A stretch of 13,130 nucleotides of DNA from Methylocapsa sp. (GTDB lineage Bacteria; Pseudomonadota; Alphaproteobacteria; Rhizobiales; Beijerinckiaceae). How positions within the stretch are numbered: the stretch's first letter is position 1; every line of letters begins with the position of its first letter. A program made the translations under genes and the position numbers. Shown piece by piece: positions 8,059-13,130 of the stretch. The stretch covers positions 1 to 13,130 of the forward strand of contig PLUZ01000248.1 of assembly GCA_003162995.1 (NCBI GenBank), written 5' to 3'. The notes under the pieces are model-generated. The model was not told the DNA's origin and made no database searches. It worked only from the letters and a program-made list of their open reading frames with translations.

Positions 8059-9051
8059 TTAGAGCGTGATGGGATTAAGCTGAAGCGGTTCCTCGGTTTG
8101 CGAAGGATAGTTGGTGCTTTCGCCAGGTAGAAACGCGTCGAACGCCGCCCAAAACAACTCGCGAAAACAATCGCGCTCCATCAGGATTTCGTGTCGGGCG
8201 TGCGCCAATGTGATGCATTTACCCGCTTTGAGGCGGCTCGCGAACTGTTCCGCCGCGGCGGAATCGACCAGGCGATCGGCGCCAGCGGCCATGATCAAGA
8301 CCGGGGTTAAAATGCGGCGCGGATATTCCACATCCTCGAAGCGCCGCATGAGATGGAAAGCGGCGTTGATCCACCCAATCGTCGGATCGGCGATGGCAAG
8401 GCCGGGCGCCGCTTCGATGATTGCGGCTCCTCGCGCGTGGCGTCTTGGATCGGACGTCAAGACATTGCCCTCGAAGTTCACCGACATATAGGGTATTGGG
8501 CCACCGCCCGGCACGAACCGGCGGCCCTGTCCGAGAATGACCAGTGTCTTGGCGAGAAACCGCACCGTGGCCGCGAAGCGTAGCCCGTAAATATTAATCA
8601 TCGGCGCGGTGAGCACCATGCGCGCGAATGGCGAGCGGCCGGCGTGCGCCATTGCAAGTGCGATCGCCCCGCCCATGGAATGGCCGAGCGCGAACCAGGG
8701 CGGCCGGCAGTAAGGTTCAAGGACCTGTTCAACCAAAGCATCGAGATCGCGCTCATAGGCGCGGAAATCGCCAACATGACCTTTGCGGGGATTGCCCGCG
8801 AGGCGGCCGGAGTTGCCTTGCCCGCGCCAATCCAGGATCGCGACATCGAAATTCCGGCTCAACAATTCGCCGATAACCTCGAAGTATTTTTCAATGAATT
8901 CCGCGCGTCCCGGCAAAATCGCGATAGTCCCGGCGCACTCTGCGCCGCAACTCCAGCGCGCCGCCCGCAGGGTCCATTTATCCCGCGCCGTGATGGCGGA
9001 GACTATGGCGCCGGGAGGCGCCGGATTCTCCAAAATCGGACATAGTTCCAT
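8059..9051 (-). CDS. Alpha/beta hydrolase, lysophospholipase (PldB)-like
   Basis: The 330-residue product is a serine hydrolase with the alpha/beta fold, of the monoacylglycerol lipase/lysophospholipase L2 group. The oxyanion region is ILPGRAEFIEKY (45-56), followed by LDWRGQGNS (73-81). The nucleophile elbow is GHSMGG with Ser125. The likely acid is Asp259 in AAGADRLVD, and the histidine is His287 in ARHEILME. There is no signal peptide, so it probably acts in the cytosol or at the inner membrane; the substrate is not known. I chose the first ATG, at 9051, because NPAPPGAIVSAI soon follows, as in relatives. A GTG at 9144 would add 31 residues of non-conserved sequence. GGAG lies rather far upstream (about 14 nt), and a perfect palindrome CGAAATTTCG (9054-9063) sits between it and the start. 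The last ten or so residues look non-conserved and may be encoded by a dispersed repeat. Confidence 0.88.
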   Translation of the reverse strand: MELCPILENPAPPGAIVSAITARDKWTLRAARWSCGAECAGTIAILPGRAEFIEKYFEVIGELLSRNFDVAILDWRGQGNSGRLAGNPRKGHVGDFRAYERDLDALVEQVLEPYCRPPWFALGHSMGGAIALAMAHAGRSPFARMVLTAPMINIYGLRFAATVRFLAKTLVILGQGRRFVPGGGPIPYMSVNFEGNVLTSDPRRHARGAAIIEAAPGLAIADPTIGWINAAFHLMRRFEDVEYPRRILTPVLIMAAGADRLVDSAAAEQFASRLKAGKCITLAHARHEILMERDCFRELFWAAFDAFLPGESTNYPSQTEEPLQLNPITL

Positions 9052-9325
9052 TGCGAAATTTCGATGCTCCAACTCTTTGAAACCGAGCGGTTCCTTTTCG
9101 ATCGCGCAGTTCCATGCGACCGGGAAGCGCTCTGGGCTTTCCACGGACGGAATTTCAACCGGAGGCCGCCGTCTGCGCCGGGGGATATTACCGGCGGAAT
9201 TTTTGCCTGTCTCGCTCCTCTTGCAAAGCCAAACCCTATCCCCACATCAATGATACGCGGGCCACTTCAGGACGCGCGAGCGGAGCTAAGCCTCGGACGC
9301 AGCAGGGGAATTGCTGGCTGAAGTT
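9052..9325. other. Upstream region shared by the divergent hydrolase and hsp20 genes
   Basis: The gap between the hydrolase start and hsp20 is 335 nt. Its last 61 nt form the structured hsp20 leader annotated separately. The remaining 274 nt have short open frames only, with no recognisable protein. I looked for sigma32-type and sigma70-type promoters for hsp20 and found no pair of boxes good enough to annotate. The palindrome CGAAATTTCG at 9054-9063 abuts the hydrolase start codon. Confidence 0.4.
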
Positions 9326-9386
9326 TTGCGCCGCTTTGTAAACGTGTGCAACACCTCTACTCGCTTCATTCAAGGAGGATAGTGAG
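9326..9386 (+). promoter_or_regulatory. ROSE-like RNA thermometer in the hsp20 leader
   Basis: Two hairpins can be drawn in the 61 nt before hsp20. The first pairs TTGCGC (9326-9331) with GTGCAA (9346-9351). The second hides the Shine-Dalgarno: CTC at 9360-9362 and CTT at 9364-9366 pair with AAGGAG at 9372-9377, leaving G63 (position 9363) bulged and a five-base loop. The 5' strand thus contains TCGCT (9361-9365), which fits the U(U/C)GCU signature of ROSE elements, including the unpaired G opposite the Shine-Dalgarno. ROSE elements are established in alphaproteobacterial small heat-shock genes, where they melt on heating and free the ribosome-binding site. The hairpins were drawn by hand and no folding energy was computed. 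The 5' limit of the element is not known; it may begin earlier. Confidence 0.65.
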
Positions 9387-9857
9387 ATGCGTCAGTTTGA
9401 TCTTTCCCCCCTATATCGCTCGACCATCGGGTTTGACCGCTTGTTCAATATGATTGATCAGGCTGCGGGGCTCGAAACCGTGCCAAGCTACCCGCCCTAT
9501 AATATCGAACGCACTGGCGAGAACGCCTACCGGATATCGGTGGCGGTCGCGGGTTTCGCTGCGACGGATCTCTCGCTGGAAACCAAGGAAAATACCCTCA
9601 CCATTCGTGGTTCGCGCGAGCGTGAGAGCGAGAACGTAACGGCTAAAACGGAAGTGCTGTATCAAGGAATTGCCGCCCGTTCGTTCGAGCGCCGCTTCCA
9701 ACTCGCGGATCACGTCCATGTGACCGGGGCAAGCCTTGAAAACGGCTTGCTTCATGTCGATTTGCTTCGTGAACTCCCCGAGGCGCAGAAACCGCGCCAG
9801 ATCCCGATTGCAACCGAGGGCGCAAATCCCCCGGTCGTGACATCAAGGGCAGCGTAA
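9387..9857 (+). CDS. Small heat-shock protein, Hsp20/IbpA family
   Basis: This is an ATP-independent cytosolic chaperone that binds unfolding proteins and keeps them soluble for refolding by DnaK/ClpB. The 156-residue product has an N-terminal arm (MRQFDLSPLYRSTIGFDRLF). The alpha-crystallin domain runs from about 36 to 130, beginning YPPYNIERTGENAYRISVAV and ending with the conserved ASLENGLLHVDL (115-126). The tail carries the IxI anchoring motif as IPI at 139-141. This is the rhizobial class A (IbpA-like) layout. The Shine-Dalgarno GGAGG at 9374-9378 is strong with 8 nt spacing, but it lies in a hairpin that fits a ROSE thermometer, so translation is probably heat-induced. A strong terminator follows 42 nt after the stop, making hsp20 a single-gene transcript. 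Confidence 0.96.
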   Translation: MRQFDLSPLYRSTIGFDRLFNMIDQAAGLETVPSYPPYNIERTGENAYRISVAVAGFAATDLSLETKENTLTIRGSRERESENVTAKTEVLYQGIAARSFERRFQLADHVHVTGASLENGLLHVDLLRELPEAQKPRQIPIATEGANPPVVTSRAA

Positions 9858-9898
9858 CCCCGCGCGTTGGTTGGCCCTCCCGGACCCCGCTCGGCGGT

Positions 9899-9928
9899 AA
9901 GGGCGTCTCTATAAGACGCCCTTTTTTT
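9899..9928 (+). terminator. Rho-independent terminator of hsp20
   Basis: AAGGGCGTCT at 9899-9908 and AGACGCCCTT at 9914-9923 form a perfect 10-bp stem around the loop CTATA. The T-run on the 3' side covers 9922-9928. It lies 42 nt after the hsp20 stop and points away from it. On the opposite strand the hairpin is not followed by a T-run, so it mainly serves hsp20. Confidence 0.92.
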
Positions 9929-9932
9929 CGCC

Positions 9933-9956
9933 CCAATTTTTGAGTGCTCAAATTGG
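9933..9956. repeat. Imperfect hairpin after the threonine aldolase gene
   Basis: CCAATTT at 9933-9939 pairs with AAATTGG at 9950-9956. Inside, GAG (9942-9944) and CTC (9947-9949) are also complementary, with two T bulged on the left arm. It begins 23 nt beyond the stop of the minus-strand aldolase gene. No T-run follows in that direction, so it could be a weak 3' end structure for that transcript rather than a clear terminator. Confidence 0.35.
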
Positions 9957-9978
9957 TGGTGGCTTGCTATCATTTGTA

Positions 9979-11055
9979 TCAGATGCGTTCGCGTCCCGCG
10001 GTCATGGCAAGCGTCATGAAACCGTCCACGTCGGAAGGAAGCGTCGCATAGGACGTCACCAGCCGGACGAAAACTTCGTCCTTTGCCGGGGGCGGGCAGT
10101 CATGGCTGCCGTCACGAAATTTCCAAGGGTAATAAAGCGCTCCGCCTGCTTTCAGCGCCGCGTCGATCGCGCCAGGCAGGATTGCGAAGACTTCATTCGC
10201 CTCGCAGGGCCAAGGCATGCGAACGCCCGGAATTTTGGTCAAGCCTCGGGCGAGCCGTCTCGCCTGGTCATTCGCCCTCACCGCCAGATCGAGCCAATGG
10301 CCATTCTCAAGGTAGGCGGCCATTTGTGCGCCGAGAAATCGTCCTTTCGATAAGGTATGCCCGCTGCGTTTGCGCTGAAAGGGCAGGCCTGCGGCTTTCA
10401 AGGGATCGAAAAAGATCACAGCCTCGCAGGCAAGCGCGCCGTTCTTCGTGGCGCCGAACGACAAGACGTCGATGCCGGCCTTCCAGCTCATTTCGGCCGG
10501 CGTGCATTGGAGGGAAACGAGGGCATTGGCGAAACGGGCGCCGTCCATGTGGACCATAAGGCCGGCATCATGCGCGAGTGCGGTGAGTTCGGCCAGCTCC
10601 ATGCAAGTGTAAATCGTCCCGCTTTCAGTGACTTGCGAAAGAGACAAGGCGGCAGGCTGGACCTGCTTTTCGAGTCCGCGCGGAAAATCCGCAAGCACCG
10701 ATTTGAAATCCGCTGGCGCGATCTTGCCTGCGCGGCCGGCAATGCCGATGAGCTTGGCGCCTCCGGTGAACATTTCCGGCGCGCCGCACTCATCTTCCAT
10801 GACATGGGCTTGCATGTGGCAGAAAATCGCGCCGAACGGCGGAGAAATTGCGCCAAGCGCAAGCGCGTTCGCGGCAGTTCCCGTGTTGACAAGGAAACTA
10901 GCGATCTTTCGTTCGAAGACGTCCTCGAGAAGCCGCCCGGCCTTAGCGGTCAAAGAGTCCTGGCCATAGGCCGGAGCCGCGCCCTCGTTCGTGGCGAGAA
11001 CCGACGCGAGGATGGGTTGACTGGCACCTGCGGTGTTGTCGCTCGCGAAATCCAT
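9979..11055 (-). CDS. ltaE: Low-specificity L-threonine aldolase (PLP-dependent)
   Basis: This cytosolic enzyme cleaves L-threonine or L-allo-threonine to glycine and acetaldehyde. The 358-residue product belongs to the PLP fold type I beta-eliminating-lyase group. It begins MDFASDNTAGAS, has the sheet region FLVNTGTAANALAL (54-67), MQAHVMEDECGAPE with His84 stacking on the cofactor, VHMDGARFANA with Asp171 binding the PLP nitrogen, and SFGATKNGALACEA with the Schiff-base Lys204. The SFGATKNG context is the one seen in Pseudomonas-type low-specificity aldolases. I chose the ATG at 11055 because the conserved part begins at once after it and a GGGA lies just upstream. A reading from 11175 adds 40 basic, non-conserved residues. 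It could act on related beta-hydroxy amino acids. It converges on hsp20 and diverges from gltB. Confidence 0.9.
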   Translation of the reverse strand: MDFASDNTAGASQPILASVLATNEGAAPAYGQDSLTAKAGRLLEDVFERKIASFLVNTGTAANALALGAISPPFGAIFCHMQAHVMEDECGAPEMFTGGAKLIGIAGRAGKIAPADFKSVLADFPRGLEKQVQPAALSLSQVTESGTIYTCMELAELTALAHDAGLMVHMDGARFANALVSLQCTPAEMSWKAGIDVLSFGATKNGALACEAVIFFDPLKAAGLPFQRKRSGHTLSKGRFLGAQMAAYLENGHWLDLAVRANDQARRLARGLTKIPGVRMPWPCEANEVFAILPGAIDAALKAGGALYYPWKFRDGSHDCPPPAKDEVFVRLVTSYATLPSDVDGFMTLAMTAGRERI

Positions 11056-11468
11056 GGTATCCCAGGCCTGGAGGCAGGATGGGTGCATCCCGGCGCACCC
11101 GCGATCGACACTCGCATGGTGGCAGACCTTCCTCTTTTTGCCTGGCCGCCGCTGATTCGCAAAGATAATTTTCAACGCTTGTTAAACTCACGGAAATCTG
11201 CAATCTTACATTCTTAGGACAGCGTTACTGACCATTTGAGGTTGGAACAACGCTGACGGCGCACACTCCTCGGCCGGAATTGATGCAAATCCCTAGCTGA
11301 ATCAGCGCGATGGGCGCAGGCTGGCGACGCGCGCCTGGAAGGCCAGCGTGGCTCGGTTCTTGCCAGAAGGCTGCGCGTCTTACTTGGCATACTGGCGCGC
11401 GCTAGAGTCTCTGTGGCAGCGCGGTTTTATGGCATGGTTTAATGGCACGGTTTAATGGAAAGTGTGAG
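11056..11468. other. Divergent upstream region of the aldolase gene and gltB
   Basis: These 413 nt separate two divergent genes and hold no recognisable gene. The part at 11160-11220 is AT-rich compared with its surroundings and is a plausible place for the aldolase promoter, but I see no convincing pair of boxes. GCTGAATCAGC at 11296-11306 is a short inverted repeat. Around 11326-11375 the sequence is GC-rich with several short complementary blocks (CTGG/CCAG), so a transcript there could be structured. I searched for a sigma54 -24/-12 site before gltB and did not find one. The last 40 nt contain a tandem repeat annotated separately. Confidence 0.4.
11431..11456 (+). repeat. Two tandem copies of a 13-mer before gltB
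   Basis: GGCATGGTTTAAT at 11431-11443 is directly followed by GGCACGGTTTAAT at 11444-11456, one mismatch apart. A degenerate piece, GCGGTTTTAT, precedes them at 11421-11430, and GG follows, as if a further copy began. The array ends 12 nt before the gltB ATG. Its last ATG (11455) opens a five-codon frame that ends in TGA overlapping the gltB ATG. Confidence 0.7.
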
Positions 11469-13130
11469 ATGACCGATCCGATCTTGCCCGGCCCGATCCA
11501 CCTCGATTCTGGGCTGCCGGCCGCGCAAGGCCTTTATTCGCCAGACAATGAGCATGACGCCTGCGGGGTCGGTTTCGTCGCCGATATGCACAATCGCAAG
11601 TCGCATGAAATTATCGGCATGGGCCTCGAGATTCTACGCAATCTCGATCATCGCGGCGCGGTCGGCGCCGATCCCATGGCGGGCGATGGCTGTGGCATGC
11701 TGGTTCAGATCCCGCACCGCTTTTTTGCCCAACAGGCAAGCGAACTCGGCTTTGTCCTGCCGGCGCCTGGCGAATATGCGATCGGCGCGTTGTTCTTGCC
11801 GCGCGATGTGGAAGGCCGCCGGATCGTCGAAGCCATAGTTGAGAAAATGGTTGCCGAAGAAGGGCAGATTTTACTTGGCTGGCGGGATACGCCGGTCGAT
11901 TCTTCTTGTTTAGGCGAGAGCATCAAGCCAGCCGAACCGCTGAGCCGCCAAATTTTCATTCAGCGCGGGCCGGAGACTGGCGATCAGGACGTTTTCGAGC
12001 GGCGGCTTTTTATTTTGCGCAAGACGATTTCGAACGCGGTCCACAATCTGGCCGACCGGCGCATGGCGGGCTTTTATCCCGTGTCGCTTTCGTCGCGCAC
12101 CATCGTCTACAAAGGCTTGCTGCTCGCGACGAAGCTCGATGTCTATTTCAAGGACCTTGGCGATCCTTTGTTCGAATCGGCGCTTTCGCTCGTGCATCAG
12201 CGCTTTTCGACGAACACTTTTCCCACCTGGTCGCGGGCGCATCCCTATCGTTATGTCGCTCATAATGGCGAAATCAATACTCTGCGCGGCAATCTCAATT
12301 GGATGGCGGCGCGGCAGGCTTCAGTCGCCTCCGGTCTTTTCGGCAATGACATAAGCAAGCTCTGGCCGATCTCCTATGAGGGCCAATCGGACACGGCCTG
12401 CTTCGACAATGCGCTCGAATTCCTCGTTCAGGGCGGCTACTCGCTCGTCCATGCGATGATGATGCTCATTCCGGAAGCCTGGGCGGGCAATCCGCTGATG
12501 GACCCGGAGCGCCGCGCTTTTTACGAATATCATGCCGCGATGATGGAGCCCTGGGACGGGCCGGCGGCTGTCGCCTTTACCGATGGCCGCCAGATCGGCG
12601 CCACGCTCGATCGCAACGGCCTGCGCCCGGCACGCTATATCGTCACGAGTGACGGACTCGTCGTGCTCGCCTCGGAGGCCGGTGTTTTGCCGATCGCCGA
12701 AGAGCGGATCATTACCAAATGGCGGTTGCAGCCGGGTAAGATGCTGCTCGTCGATCTGGAGCAGGGCCGCATCATTTCGGATGACGAGATCAAGCACGCC
12801 CTTGCCGCGTCGCATCCTTATGCCGAATGGGTCAAACGTACCCAGATCGTGCTCGAGGATATGGATTTCGCGGTGCATCCGCGGTCGCCGCGCAGCGACG
12901 TCACGCTCTTGGACCGTCAGCAGGCGTTCGGCTACAGCCAGGAGGATCTTTCGCTGCTGCTGCCGCCGATGGCGGTGACCGGCCAGGAAGCAGTCGGCTC
13001 GATGGGCACCGATACGCCGATTTCGGCGCTATCGACGCAGTCAAAGCTGCTCTACACCTATTTCAAGCAGCATTTCGCGCAGGTGACCAATCCGCCGATC
13101 GACCCGATCCGCGAAGAGCTGGTGATGTCG
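11469..13130 (+). CDS. gltB: Glutamate synthase (GOGAT) large subunit, N-terminal part
   Basis: GltB with GltD transfers the amide nitrogen of glutamine to 2-oxoglutarate, giving two glutamates; it is the main ammonium assimilation route with glutamine synthetase. The frame is intact for 554 codons and is cut by the right edge; the family is usually around 1500 residues. Cys32 in EHDACGVG is the amidotransferase nucleophile, so residues 1-31 form a propeptide that is normally cleaved off. The class II glutaminase domain runs to about residue 430 and includes LRNLDHRGAVGADP, HQRFSTNTFPTWSRAHPYR, HNGEINTLRGNLNWM and DRNGLRPARY. The central domain begins in the last 80 residues (LLPPMAVTGQEAVGSMGTD at 497-515, YTYFKQHFAQVTNPPIDPIR at 530-549). 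GGAAAG about 6-8 nt upstream is the likely ribosome-binding site. The tandem 13-mer directly precedes it. Confidence 0.97.
   Translation, partial: MTDPILPGPIHLDSGLPAAQGLYSPDNEHDACGVGFVADMHNRKSHEIIGMGLEILRNLDHRGAVGADPMAGDGCGMLVQIPHRFFAQQASELGFVLPAPGEYAIGALFLPRDVEGRRIVEAIVEKMVAEEGQILLGWRDTPVDSSCLGESIKPAEPLSRQIFIQRGPETGDQDVFERRLFILRKTISNAVHNLADRRMAGFYPVSLSSRTIVYKGLLLATKLDVYFKDLGDPLFESALSLVHQRFSTNTFPTWSRAHPYRYVAHNGEINTLRGNLNWMAARQASVASGLFGNDISKLWPISYEGQSDTACFDNALEFLVQGGYSLVHAMMMLIPEAWAGNPLMDPERRAFYEYHAAMMEPWDGPAAVAFTDGRQIGATLDRNGLRPARYIVTSDGLVVLASEAGVLPIAEERIITKWRLQPGKMLLVDLEQGRIISDDEIKHALAASHPYAEWVKRTQIVLEDMDFAVHPRSPRSDVTLLDRQQAFGYSQEDLSLLLPPMAVTGQEAVGSMGTDTPISALSTQSKLLYTYFKQHFAQVTNPPIDPIREELVMS

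Noticed and set aside
9052..9144. A 31-residue extension of the hydrolase from a GTG at 9144
   Set aside because: It has no good ribosome-binding site and no family-like sequence; the first ATG at 9051 leads straight into the conserved region.
11056..11175. A 40-residue extension of the threonine aldolase
   Set aside because: It is basic and non-conserved, while the family begins at MDFASDNTAG; it would also occupy the likely promoter region.
10357..11217. A 286-codon plus-strand frame opposite the threonine aldolase
   Set aside because: It is antisense to a gene with clear catalytic residues and shows no recognisable domain.
11380..11468. A sigma54 (-24/-12) promoter for gltB, prompted by TGGCAT and TGGCAC
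   Set aside because: Neither GG element is followed at the right distance by TTGC, so the match fails.
12321..12878. A 185-codon minus-strand frame opposite gltB
   Set aside because: It is antisense to a highly conserved gltB segment and has no domain of its own.
1..13130. tRNA or rRNA genes, CRISPR arrays, insertion sequences, attachment sites or phage-defence genes
   Set aside because: I looked for their usual marks on both strands and saw none; all long frames are explained by ordinary genes.

Overview
The window reads as chromosomal DNA of an alphaproteobacterium, most likely of the Hyphomicrobiales (Rhizobiales). Beijerinckiaceae or a related family would fit, but that is inference from the look of the proteins. 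The DNA is moderately GC-rich, all the proteins look alphaproteobacterial, and a small heat-shock gene carries what appears to be a ROSE-type RNA thermometer, common in this group. I see no tRNA, rRNA, CRISPR array, transposase, phage gene or integration site.

Layout. Positions 1-2919 (minus strand) hold an envelope-polysaccharide cassette: gmd, then fcl, then the N-terminal part of an O-antigen-ligase-like membrane protein that runs off the left edge. Gmd and Fcl together convert GDP-mannose to GDP-L-fucose. fcl is translationally coupled to gmd. Behind it on the same strand lies maeB (3106-5388), an NADP-type malic enzyme with a phosphotransacetylase-like tail. Diverging from maeB are panC (pantothenate synthesis) and then a two-gene unit: an MFS transporter carrying the Jen1-type monocarboxylate signature, followed 8 nt later by an acylphosphatase. 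That unit converges on a minus-strand alpha/beta hydrolase of the lysophospholipase type (8059-9051). Next come a heat-shock gene hsp20 (9387-9857) with a structured leader and a strong terminator, a convergent threonine aldolase (9979-11055, minus), and, diverging from it, the first 554 codons of gltB, the glutamate synthase large subunit, cut by the right edge.

How the parts relate. Only the fucose cassette and the transporter/acylphosphatase pair look like real operons. The remaining genes are housekeeping or central-metabolism genes (malate/pyruvate, pantothenate, threonine/glycine, glutamate) without an evident common system. I did not find a previously undescribed multi-gene system. The most useful observations are non-coding: the ROSE-like leader of hsp20, a perfect 10-bp inverted repeat before the transporter, and a tandem 13-mer next to the gltB start. 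Several genes have misleading upstream extensions; the starts given here were chosen from ribosome-binding sites, family length and overlap with neighbours.
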